DNA of 64,000 nt, taken from the NCBI GenBank assembly GCA_933228675.1, contig OW121743.1, forward strand, positions 116,940,542 through 117,004,541. Direction: 5' to 3'. This stretch comes from Stomorhina lunata. Lineage: Eukaryota > Arthropoda > Insecta > Diptera > Rhiniidae. A program made the translations under genes and the position numbers. Position 1 is the first letter of the stretch. Every line of letters starts with the position of its first letter. The notes under the pieces were generated by a model. The model made no database searches and was not told where the DNA came from. It saw only the letters and a program-made list of their open reading frames with translations. This document shows, one piece after another, positions 41,061 to 53,630 of the stretch.

Positions 41061-43140
41061 ATGTTTTTAAATGAAAGGAAAATTTTCAATAAAAGGTAAG
41101 AATTTTCATCAACACAATTTTAAGTTTTAATTAAAATTGTTCTTTAAAAAATTTTAAATCGAAAATTTTTCTATGAAAAAATTTTACTAAAAAATTTTCT
41201 CTGAAATATTTTTATGAAAAAATATCAATCGAAATTTCTGTATGAAATTCTTTCAGTAACATTTTTTTATGATAATATTTCAATAGAATTTTGAAAAGAT
41301 TTCGTCAAAAAAGCTTCTAATAAAAAATTAAATCAAAAAATTTTCTATAAATAAAATTTAATCAAAAATTTTCTCTTGAAAAAATTTCAATCAAAAATTT
41401 TTACTTGAAAAAATTTCAATCGGAAATTTTTTATAGAAAAAATTTCAATCAAAAATATTTTTCGTTTGAAAATATTTCATTTTCAATCGCAAATTTTTTT
41501 TAACAAAAAATTTCATTGAGAATATTTTTTGAATTATTTTCTATAAGAAAAATTTCATCAAAAAATTTCCTCAAAATCTTTCTATAAGAAAATTTCCCTC
41601 AAAACTTTTCTATAAAAAAAATTTCATCAAAAGTTTTCTATAAGAAAAAATTCATCAAAATTTTTCTATAAGAAAAATTTCATCAACATTTTTCTAAAAG
41701 AAAAATTTCATCAAAAGTTTTCTAAAAGGAAAATTTCCTCTAAATTTGTCTATAAGAAAAATTTTATTAAAATTTTTCTATAAAAAAAAATTCACTAAAC
41801 TTCTTCTAGAAGAAAAATTTCACTAAAATTCTTCTAGAAGAAAAATTTCACTAAATTTTTCTAGAAGAACATTTTTTTTAAATTTTTATGTAAAAAAACT
41901 TTAACAAAATTTTCTTTTGGGAAAAATTTCACAAAAATTTTTCTATAAGAAAAATTTTATCAAAATTTTTCTATAAGAAAAATTTTATCAGAATTTTTCT
42001 TTAAGAAAATTTTGATAAAATTTTTCTTATAGAAGAAAAATTTCACTTAAATTTTTTTATAAGAAAAAATTTATCTATAAGAAAACTTTCATCAAAATTT
42101 TTCTATAAGAAAAATTTCACCAAAATTTTTCTATAAGAAAAATTTTATCAAACTTTTCTATTAGAAACTTTTCTATAAGAAAAATTTCATCAAAATTTTT
42201 CTATAGGAAAAATTTTATCAAAATTTTTCTATAGGAAAAATTTTATCAAAATTTTTCTATAGGATAAATTTCATCAAAATTTTTCTATAGGAAAAATTTC
42301 ATCAAAATTTTTCTTTAAGAAAATTTTGATACAATTTTTCTTATAAAAAAATTTTATCAAAATTAAGATAATAAGAAAAATTTTATCAAAATTTTTCTAT
42401 AAGAAAAATTTAATAAAAATTTTTTATAAGAAAAATTTCATCAAAATTTTTCTATAAGAAAAATTTCATCAAAATTTTTCTATAAGAAAAATTTCATCAA
42501 AATTTTTCTATAAGAAAAATTTCATCAAAATTTTTCTATAAGAAAATTTTCATCAAAATTTTTCTATAAGAAAAATTTCATCAAAATTTTTCTATAAGAA
42601 AAATTTCATCAAAATTTTTCTATAAGCAAAATTTCATCAAAATTTTTCTTTAAGAAAATTTTGATACAATTTTTCTTATAAAAAAATTTTATCAAAATTA
42701 AGATAATAAGAAAAATTTCATCAAAATTTTTCTATAAGAAAAATTTTATAAAAATTTTTTATAAGAAAAATTTCATCAAAATTTTTCTATAAGAAAAATT
42801 TCATCAAAATTTTTCTATAAGAAAAATTTCATCAAAATTTTTCTATAAGAAAAATATCATCAAAATTTTTCTATAAGAAAAATTTCATCAAAATTTTTCT
42901 ATAAGAAAAATTTCATCAAAATTTTTCTATAAGAAAAATATCATCAAAATTTTTCTATAAGAAAAATTTCACCAAAATTTTTTTATAAGAAAAATTTCAT
43001 CAAACTTTTCTATAAGAAAAATTTTATCAAAATTTTTTTATAAGAAAAATTTCATCAAAATTTTTCTATAATAAAAATTTCACCAAAATTTTTCTTTAAA
43101 AAAAATTTCTTTAAAATTTTTTTGTAATAAAAAATTCAGA
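41060..43140 (-). repeat. Satellite array G (28-bp unit, reverse orientation)
   Basis: Unit TTTCTATAAGAAAAATTTCA + TCAAAATT (28 bp), which is the complement of the unit in arrays H-J. Homogeneous from about 41,930, diverged on the left. A marked variant block (GATACAATTTTTCTTATAAA, then AAATTAAGATAATAAG) recurs at 42,328 and 42,663, 335 bp apart, showing a block duplication of about 12 units. Confidence 0.93.
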
Positions 43141-43960
43141 GAAATAAAAGAGAAAGTAATAGACAAAGGATATGACAGATTTAATACAAATGTCATTTAA
43201 AAGAACATAATATTACTTATCCATTTCTTTAGTTATTTTCCCATAAATATGTAAATCAAGATTAAATATAATAAAATTTTCGAAATATTTATATTTGTTT
43301 CTGTCTCAATATTAAATATGAAAATGTTTGTCTTTATCCGAAAGGCTCTAAGGATAACGCTCGAAGGATGTTTGGGAGTAAGTAAATACTTATGTAAATA
43401 AACTAGAAGGTCATCAAATAAATTTTAAGACATTAGACATTTATCTTTTAGCTCTTTCCCATATGTTTAACTCTTTAAATACAACGTTTCCGTTTGAAGC
43501 CTTTGTTTAATGTTACAACTTTATCCTTTTTCTGTGAGGCCTTAGTCCTTGTTGTTAAAAAATTATACAACAAAAATATTAATGTCCTTGGGATTTACTG
43601 AAAACAAAAGGGGTTCCTTTAATTTTTTCTTTTACTTGATTTTAACAAAGTAATAAAATTATTTTGCTTTTTTGTTTTCAGAGGAAAATATCTCTATTTT
43701 ACAGACTCGAAATCTAATTTCTTTTTACAACTCCTTGAGGAATTTGGACTTTCGAGAAGTCTACTCTAGATTTTTAGCACGTATTTAATCAGAGTTAAAA
43801 AATTTTTAGGTGGTTTTTCGTGGAAACAATAAAAAATGTTTTGCATTTTTAAATTACATTTTTGTGATTAAAATTTTAATAATTGAAAAGAAATTTAAGT
43901 GTAAAATTAATTGCTTAAGATCTAGGCATCTTTTATTATTGAAAAAAATATTTCTTAAAA
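43141..43960. other. Unique spacer between inverted arrays
   Basis: About 0.8 kb of AT-rich single-copy DNA separating array G (reverse) from array H (forward). No gene recognised. Confidence 0.55.
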
Positions 43961-43964
43961 AAAT

Positions 43965-46900
43965 TTTTGATAAAATTTCTTTTTTAGAAAAATTTTAAGG
44001 AAATTTTTCTTATAAAAAAATTTTAATGAAATTTTTCTTATAGAAAAATTTTTATGAAATTTTTCTTATTGAAAAATTTTAATGAAATTTTTTTGATAGA
44101 AAAATTTTTATGAAATTTTTCTTATTGAAAAATTTTAATGAAATTTTTTTGATAGAAAAATTTTTATGAAATTTTTCTTATTGAAAAATGTAAATGAAAG
44201 TTTTTTTTAAGAAAAATTTACAAAAAATCTTTCGTATTAAAAATTTTAATGAAATTTTACTTATAGACAAATTTTGAGGAAATTTTTCTTATAGAGAAAT
44301 TTTAAAGAAATTTTTTTTATAGAAAAATTTTGATAAAATGTTTTTCATAGAAAAATTTTGACAAAATTTTTCTTACAGAAAAATTTTCATGACATTTTTC
44401 TTACAGAAAAAATTTTGATAAAATTTTTCGTATAAAAAAATATTGATAAAATTTATCGTATAGAAAAATTTTTATAAATTTTTTTTTATAGAAAAATGTT
44501 TATGAAATTTTTCTTATAGAAAAATTTTGATAAAATTATTCTTATAGAAAAATTTTGATGAAATTATTCTTATAGGAAAATGTTGATATAATTTTTTTTT
44601 ATAAAAAAATGTTGATGAGGTTTTTCTTAAAGAAAAATGCTGATGAAATTTTTTTCATAGAAAAATTTTAATGAAATTTTTCTATAGAAAAATTTTGTTT
44701 CATAAAGAAAGATTTAAGTGAAATTTTTCTGGAAATATTTTTCTGTTAGAAGAATTTAGAGGAAATTTTTCTTATAGACAAATTTTGCGGCAATTTTTTT
44801 TATAGAAAAATTTTTATAAAATTTTTGTTATAGAAAAATGTTTATAAAATTTTTCTAAGAGGAAAATTTTAATAAAATTTTTCTTATAGAAAAATTTTGA
44901 TCAAATTTTTCTTATAGAAAAATTTTGATGAACTTTTTCTTATAGAAAAATTTTAGTGAAATTTTTCTTATATAAAACTTTTAATGAAATTTTTCTTATA
45001 GAAAAATTTTTATGAAATTTTTCTTATAGAAAAATTTTTATGAAATTTTTCTTATAGACAAATTTTTATGAAATATTTCTTATAGAAAAATTTTTATGAA
45101 ATTTTTCTTATAGAAAAATGTTTATGAAATTTTTCTTATAGAAAAATTTTTATGAAATTTTTATTATAGAAAAATTTTTATAAAATTTTTCTTATAGAAA
45201 AATTTTTATGAAATTTTTCTTATAAAAACATTTTTATGAAATTTTTCTTATAGAAAAATTTTTATGAAATTTTTCTTATAGAAAAATTTTTATGAAATTT
45301 TTCTTATAAAAACATTTTTATGAAATTTTTCTTATAGAAAAATTTTTATGAAATTTGTCTTATAGAAAAATTTTTATAAAACTTTTCTTATAGAAAAATT
45401 TTTATGAAATTTTTCTTATAGACAAATTTTTATAAAATTTTTCTTATAGAAAAATTTTTATGAAATTTTACTTATAGAAAAATTTTTATGAAATTTTTCT
45501 TATAGAAAAATGTTTATGAAATTTTTCTTATAGAAAAATTTTTATGAAATTTTTATTATAGAAAAATTTTTATAAAATTTTTCTTATAGAAAAATTTTTA
45601 TGAAATTTTTCTTATAAAAACATTTTTATGAAATTTTTCTTATAGAAAAATTTTTATGAAATTTTTCTTATAGAAAAATTTTTATGAAATTTTTCTTATA
45701 AAAACATTCTTATGAAATTTTTCTTATAGAAAAATTTTTATGAAATTTTTCTTATAGAAAAATTTTTATAAAATTTTTCTTATAGAAAAATTTTTATGAA
45801 ATTTTTCTTATAGAAAAATTTTTATGAAATTTTTCTTATAGAAAAATTTTTATGAAATTTTTCTTATAGAAAAATTTTTAGGAAAAATGTTTATGAAATT
45901 TTTCTTGTAGAAAAATGTTTATGAAATTTTTCTTATAGAAAAATGTTTATGAAATTTTTCTTATAGAAAAATTTTTATGAAATTTTTCTTATAGAAAAAT
46001 TTTGATGAAATTTTTCTTATAGAAAAATTTTTATGAAATTTTTCTTATAGAAAAATTTTTATGAAATTTTTCTTATAGAAAAATTTTTATGAAATTTTTC
46101 TTATAGAAAAATTTTTATGAAATTTTTCTTATAAAAACATTTTTATGAAATTTTTCTTATAGAATATGAGATTTTTCTTATTGACAAATTTTAATGAAAT
46201 TTTTCTCATATAAAAATTTTAATGAAATTTTTCCTATAGACAAATTTTGATAAAATTTTTCTTAAAAAAAGATTTAAGTGAAATATTTCTTCTAGACAAT
46301 TTTTTCTTTTAGAAGTATTTAGAGAAAATTTTTCTTATAGAAAAATTTTGCGGAAATTTTTGTTATAGAAAAATTTTTAGGAAATTTTTCTAATAGAAAA
46401 ATTTTTAGGAAATTTTTCTTATAGAAAAATTTTTAGGAAATGTTTCTTATAGAAAAATTTTAGGAATTTTTTCTTATAGAAATATTTTAATAAAAATAAA
46501 GATTTTAGTGAAATTTTTCTTTAAGAAGAATTTATAGGAAATTTTATTATAGAAAATATAAGTACAAATTTTTCTTATAGAAAAATTTTGATGAACTTTT
46601 TCTTATAGAAAAATTTTGATGAAATTTTTCTTATAGAAAAATTTTTGGGAAATTTTTGTTATAGAAAAATTTTTGGAAAATTTTTTTTATTGAAAAATTT
46701 TTATGAAATTTTTCTTATAGAACAATTTTTATGAAATTTTTCTTAGAGAAAAATTTTTATGAAATTTTTCTTATAGAAAAATTTTTATGAAATTTTTCTT
46801 GTAGAAACATTTTGTTGAAATTTTGCTTATAGAAAAATTTAAGGAAAATTTTTCTTATAAATTTTTTTTTCTTAAAGAGAGATTTTAGGTAATTTTTCTG

Positions 46901-48115
46901 ATAGAGCAATTTTTACGAAATTTTTCGATTAAAAATATTTTTAGGAAATCTTTTTTACAGAAAAATTGTTATGAAATTTTTCTTATAGACAAATTTTAAT
47001 GAAATTTTTCCTATAGAAAAATGTTGATAAATTTTTTTTTATGAAAAAAGATTTAAGTGAAATATTTCTTCTACAGAAATTTTTCTTTTAGAAGTATTTA
47101 GATGAAATTTTTGTTATACAAAAATTTTTAGGAAATTTTTCTTATAGAAAAATTTTTAGGAAATTTTTCTTATAGAAAAATTTTTAGGAATTTTTTCTTA
47201 TAGAAAAATTTTTAGGAATTTTTTCTTATAGAAATATTTTAATAAAAGGAAAGATTTTAATGAAATTTTTCTTCTCGAAAAATTTTTCTTTAAGAAGAAT
47301 TTATAGGAAATTTTGTTATAGAAAATATTTATACAAATTTTTCTTATAGAAAAATTTTGTGGCTATTTTTCCTATAGAAAATTTTTGAGGAATTTTTTTA
47401 AAGCAAAAATTTAAGAACATTTTTTCATTTCTTATAGAACAATTTTTAAGAAATTTTTCTTTTAGTTTTTTTTTTGCAAAAAAAAAAAAAAATATTTTGA
47501 AATTTTTCTTATAGAACAATTTTTACGAAATTTTTCGTGAAAAAAATTTTTAGGAAATCTTACTTATAGAACAATTTTGATGAAATTTTTCTTACAGAAA
47601 AATGTTGATGAATTTTTTCTAACAGAAAAATTTTAATGAAATTTTTTTTATACAAAAATTTTAATGATTTAATAAAATTTTTCTTATATGAAATTTTTCT
47701 TATAAAAAAACTTTGATAAAATTTTTCTTATAGAAAAATTTTGATAAAATTTTTCTTATAGACAAATTTTGATCAAATTTTTCTTATAGAAAAATTTTGA
47801 TCAAATTTTTCTTATAGAAAAATTTTGATCAAATTTTTCTTATAGAAAAATTTTGATAAAATTTTTCTTATAGAAAAATTTTGATAAAATTTTTCTTATA
47901 GAAAAATTTTGATAAAATTTTTTTTATAGAAAAATTTTGTTAAAATTTTTTTTATAGAAAAATTTTGATAAAATCTTTCTTATAGAAAAATTTTGATGAC
48001 ATTTTTTTAGAAGAAAAATTTTAATGACATTTTTTAAATAGAAAAATTTTGAAGAAATTTTTCTTAAAAAAAATTTTAAGGAAATTTTTCTTATCGACAA
48101 ATTTTGAGAAAATTT
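43965..48115 (+). repeat. Satellite array H (28-bp unit, about 145 copies)
   Basis: Unit TTTCTTATAGAAAAATTTTT + ATGAAATT. Homogeneous core 44,880-46,160 with larger repeated blocks: the TATAAAAACATTTTTATG variant recurs near 45,230, 45,308, 45,615 and 45,700. More variable at the edges, and the last kilobase uses GATAAAAT or GATCAAAT in place of TATGAAAT. Confidence 0.93.
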
Positions 48116-49340
48116 TGTTATGGCCAATTACTAAGTAACGATGTACTTTCCACGTGCGTGATTTTTTTTGTCATTATTTATGAATTTTTTAAAATTTATT
48201 TCTACATTAATATTTTTTTGTTTGCAAAATATGATTTCGCATAAATTTTTATAGCTGTTATTTAATATCTCATAAGTGTTTTCTACTTAAAAATGCTTTC
48301 GAAAAATATGTTTTATCAAACAAAACCAAACAGAAAAGAACATGTATTTACATGAATAAACATGATGTCAAATAAACCGTGAATGATTTTCACACCCACA
48401 CCAAAACTTAAAGGTAAAATCGTTACAAAAAAGCAATAAAATTATGTTTCTAAGAAAACATTTAATATGAAAATTCACTTACTTAGAGAAAAACTGGAGA
48501 AAAAGGCAAGCGATAGCATTAAATTCTTAAGTAATGAAAGTGAAAAGCACAGTGGGGCATATTCTAACAACACTTGCTTAGTGAATGTTTCAGAAATAGA
48601 AACAAGAAATAATTACAAAGAACCCACTGTGCATGATTAGTCATTCATCTGAATCATGGATTTTGTTCCACCTGGATATTTACAAGCTTTTACATCCCTT
48701 CCTCTTTGTTAAAAGGATGATTACACTTGTTCTTGTCTAATCATGTGAGCAATTCCTGTTGAATGTGAATGAGTTTATGTGCCTGTGTCTGTTGGTGGTT
48801 CCGTTTAACTGCAAAGAGCTATCGATTTTTGATCATATCTCGGTACTTTGTCACAAATGGTCTAATAGCCTTTGTTTAAACTTCTGTTGTTGTTGTTCTT
48901 CTTGCAAATTAAGTGCGTAAAGGTTGGGGTAAAATTTGGTAAAATTTTCTAACATGTTTTTCCCCAAACAAATTTGAGTTATTCCCTTACTTTGACAAAT
49001 GTATCCCCCATCATCATTATAACTAGGAAGGACAAAAAGATAAACAAAAATGGAGTAAATATTGAACTTTTTTTAAGAGAAAATGAGTTTATTTACATAC
49101 ACACACACATGAAAACTTACATATACCAGGATACTTTTATTATGGAATACGAAATCCTCTAGTGTTTTTTTTTATATCTAAACAACCGACACCATTTTCC
49201 TAGGAAAAGTGGATACATAAGCTATGAATTTTGTATTAAACGGAAAACGTAGAAAATAGAAAAAAAAAACATATTAAAGTCGACCAAGTCCATATCATAA
49301 CCTACACGACTGAATCAATATGGATCAATTTAATCTTATT
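48116..49340. other. Unique AT-rich stretch
   Basis: No gene supported. It contains a tiny inverted-repeat segment at 48,547-48,632. A 62-codon frame at 48,974 has no motif. Confidence 0.5.
48547..48632. repeat. 86-bp segment with 10-bp terminal inverted repeats
   Basis: GCACAGTGGG at 48547-48556 and its exact inverse CCCACTGTGC at 48623-48632. CAGTGGGGC-type ends are common in insect DNA transposons, so this could be a very small MITE. Nothing else supports it. Confidence 0.35.
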
Positions 49341-49344
49341 GAAT

Positions 49345-51900
49345 TAAATTTTTCTTGTAGAAAAATTTTAATGAATGAATTTTTCTTATAGAAAAATTTT
49401 AAAGAAATTTTTATTATAAAAAAATTTTAATGAAATTTTACTTATAGAAAAATTTTGATGAAATTTTTCTTTTAGAAAAATTTTGATGAAATTTTACTTA
49501 TAGAATAATTTTGATAAAATTGTTCTTATAGTAAAATTTTAATAAAATTTTTCTTATAAAAAAATTTTCATGAAATTTTTCTTATAAAAAAATTTTCATG
49601 AAATTTTTCTTATAAAAAAATGTTAATGAAATTTTTCTTATAAACAAATTTTATTGAAATTTTTCTTATAGAAAAATTTTAATGAAATTTGTCTTATCAA
49701 AAAAATTGTTATGAAATTTTTCTTATTAAAAAAATTTTGATGAAATTTTTCTTATAGAAAAATTTTAATGAAATTTTTCTTATTAAAAAAATTTTGATGA
49801 AATTTTTCGTATAGAAAAATTTTAATGAAATTTTTCTAATAGAAAAATTTTATTGAAATTTTTCTTATAGAAAAATTTTAATAAAATTTTTGTTATAAAA
49901 AAAATTTTTGTGAAATTATTCGTATAGAAAAATTTTAATGAAATTTTTCTTATAGAAAAATTTTAATGAAATTTTTCTTATTGAAAAATTATAATGCAAT
50001 TTTTATATAGAAACATTTTAATGAAATTTTTCCTGTAGAAAAATTTGAATTAAATTTTTCCTATAGAAAAATGTTAATGAAATTTTTCTTATAAAAAAAT
50101 GTTTATGAAGTTTTTCTTATAGACAAATTTTTATTAACTTTTTTTTATAGAAAAATTTTTATGAAATTTTTCTTATAGAAAAATTTTTACAAAATTTTTC
50201 TTATAGAAAAATGTTGATAAAATTTTTCTTATAGAAAAATTTTGATGAAATTTTTCTTATAGAAAACTTTTGATGAAATTTTTCTTATAGAAAAATTTTG
50301 ATGAAATTTTTCTGATAGAAAAATTTTAATGAAATTTTTCTTATAGAAAAATTTTAATGAAATTTTTCTTATAGAAAAATGTTAATGAAATTTTTCTTAT
50401 AGAAAAATTTTAATGAAATTTTTCTTATAGAAAAATTTTAAAGAAATTTTTATATAGAAACATTTTAATGAAATTTTTTAGATAGAAACATTTTAATGAA
50501 ATTTTTCCTGTAGAAAAATTTGAATTTAATTTTTCCTATAGAAAAATTTTAATGAAATTTTTCTTATAAAAAAATGAAGTTTTTCTTATAGATAAATTTT
50601 TATTAATTTTTTTTTATAGAAAAATTTTTATGAAATTTTTCTTATAGAAAAATTTTGATGAAATTTTTCTTAGAGAAAAATGTTGATGAAATTTTTCTTA
50701 TAGAAAAATTTTGATGAAATTTTTCTTATAGAAAAAATTTATGAAATTTTTCTTATAGAAAAATTTTGATGAAATTTTTCTGATAGAAAAATTTTGATGA
50801 AATTTTTCTTAAAAAAAATGTTGATGAAATTTTTCTTATAGAAAAGAAGAAAGTAAGAAATTTTTCTTACAGAAACATTTTTATGAAATTTTTCTTATAG
50901 AAACATTTTTAAGAAATTTTACTTATAGAAAAATTTTTAAGAAATTTTGTATAAAGAACCATTTTGAAGAAATTTTTTATAAAGAAAAATTTTAGTGAAA
51001 TTTTTCTCATAGAAAAGTTTTAATGAAATTTTTTTATAGAAAAATTTTAATGAAATTTTTCATATAAATAAATTTTAATGACATTTTTCCTATAAAAAAA
51101 TTTTATTGAATTTTTTCTTATAGAAAAATTTTAATGAAATTTTTCTTATAGAAGAATTTTAATGAAATTTTTCTTATATAACAGTTTTTATGAAATTTTT
51201 CTTATAGAAAAATTTTTATGAAATTTGTCTTATAGAAAAATTTTTATGAAATTTTTCTTATAGAAAAATTTTTATGAAATTTTTCTTATAAAAAAATTTT
51301 TATGAAATTTTCTTATAGAAAAAATTTTAATAAATTTTTCTTATAGAAAAATTTTAATAAAATTTTACTTTTAGAAAAATTTTATTTAAATTTTTCGTAC
51401 AGAAAAATTGTACCGAAATTTTTCTTATATAATAATTTTACAAAAACTTTTCTTATATAAAAATGTTCATGAAATTTTCCTATAGAAAAACTTTAAAATT
51501 TTTCTCATAGAAAATTTTTTATAAAATTTTTCTTATAGAAAAATTTTAACGAAATTTTTCTTTTAAACAAATTTTTAATGAATTTTTTTTATAGAAAAAG
51601 AAAATTTTTACTAAAATTTTTCTTATAAAAAAATTTTTATGATATTTTTTTTACAGAAAAATTTTTATGAAATTTTTTTATAGAAAAATTCTAGAAAAAT
51701 TTTTCTTATAGAAAAATTTTTATAAAATTTTTCTTATAGAAACATTTTTATGAAATTTTTCTTGTAGAAAAATTTGAATGAAATTTTTATTATAGAAAAA
51801 TTTTTATTAAATTTTTCTTATAGAAAAATTTGTATTAAATTTTTGTTATAGAAAAATTTTTATGAAAATTTTCTTATAGAAAAAATATAATAAAGTTTTC
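49345..51900 (+). repeat. Satellite array I (28-bp unit, about 90 copies)
   Basis: Same unit as H, mostly AATGAAAT and GATGAAAT variants, with frequent indels and poor homogeneity after 51,300. A block with a TATATAGAAACATTTTAATG variant appears near 50,005 and 50,455. Confidence 0.92.
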
Positions 51901-53335
51901 ATGAATTTTTTTATATATTTTTATTTTTAGGTGTAGGGTATTATGTTACCCAAAACAAATGGCAAATAGAATAACATAAAAAACCTAAGGGAAAATGGGC
52001 TTAAAATAAACCCAAATTTGGTTACATAAAAATATGTTGAAGGTCCTAGAAGACATTATCCTTCTCAGTAAAGGATACATTTTAGGAAAATTTTTGTTTT
52101 ATGTGCTAATACGAAAACAACGCATCCGATGATGATGATTAAGATAATGATGAAGATTTTGAGGTCTATATGTCCCAGTTGTTTATTTGTCAGTATCTCC
52201 GGGGTATCGAATGTCAGTGTTTTTTTCTTTGTTTTGTTTTTCTCTTACGAAATTTAATAAGGAAAGAGTGAAAAAACTAGATTTCAGTTGTAAACATTTT
52301 TGGTAACGAATTTGTTTACTTGTAACTCATTTCTCATTAAATTCCTAATAAATAAATGGGTTTAATGGGGAATACGTGAGTTTGGGTAAATAAAAACTTT
52401 AACTGTTTTTGCTGGAGTCCTTTCAAATGTTTAAGTGTGTTTAGGACCTTTGGCAAATCGTCCGTTTCCGTGATTTTTGTCTTTTGTGAAATTTGAGCTT
52501 TAGTTTGTCTTTAGGGGGAGACAAAGTTAAATGTTTTCGAATTGAGAACTTAAAGCTTTTGAATTTAATTCGAAATTCAATTGAGTTGAGAAAATCTAGA
52601 AAGATTAAATTTCATTTAATAGATTTATCTGAGTTAAAGAAAAAAGATATTATTTTCTCGAAAATTATAATAATTGGTTTGTTCTAACCCTAGGCATGGA
52701 AATATTTTTGAGTTTTAATACAATTTTTCAAAAGTAACTTTTTCACCTCAAGGTTTCATTTGCCATAAATTAACAATAAATACTCCAGACAAATAAATTT
52801 CATTACTTTTCTAATATAACACTGTGATGCAAAATATATTAAACAATAGGGATTCTTATTCATAAAAGCTTTTTCTCTAATTTTTCTGTAGCACAGTGTT
52901 CTCCTCCAAATCTCAAAAACAAAAGCATTGTTTCAAATTTATGCCACAAATTATTATAATATAATTTTTTGTGAAACGGTTTCGAAATTCGCTTAAAATT
53001 ATTTATTTTAGGCACTTAAATAAATTGGCCAAACATTAAAAACAGCAACGAATTCAAATTGATGATGATGTGATACAAATGAACAAGAGATTTAGCAAAA
53101 TGAACACATGATTATTATGATTATAATCTCATGATAATTCCAAGTAACAAAAGTTATGAAATTTTAAAGAATTAGTTCTAGGAAAATTATAATGATAAAT
53201 ATAATGAGCAGAAAACAAGATATCCTTGTCTCTGGTAAAGAATTCTAAAATATAAAACATTTTTATATCCAAGCATTTTATAGACAAAATTGATAAGGAC
53301 AAATTGTGCTAGGATGATTGATACTATTTTTCCAT
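51901..53335. other. Unique AT-rich stretch
   Basis: About 1.4 kb of single-copy DNA with scattered GATGATGAT runs (52,130, 53,060). No conserved coding frame. The 64-codon frame at 52,493 has no motif. Confidence 0.5.
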
Positions 53336-53630
53336 ACGAAAAATTTTGTATTGAAAATTTTTCCATTCTAAATTCTTTTAGACTAAATTTTATATTAAAA
53401 AACTTTTTATTAAAAATTTTAAATTTAAAAAATTTTTGCATGTAAAATTTAAATCAAAAATTTTCCTAAACAAAAATTTTATATAAAAAAACTATTTTAG
53501 AAAAATTTCAAATCAAAAATATTTCTATGAGAAATTTTTGTATCGAAAATTTTTCTGTAAGAAAATTTTCAATAGAAAAAATATATTTGATATGAAAAAT
53601 TTTCCATAGAAAATTTAATCAATTTTTTTG
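53335..53630. repeat. Decayed satellite edge
   Basis: Highly diverged TTTCTATAGAAA / TTTTTAAATCAAA units leading into array J. The 84-codon minus-strand frame is a shadow. Confidence 0.7.
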
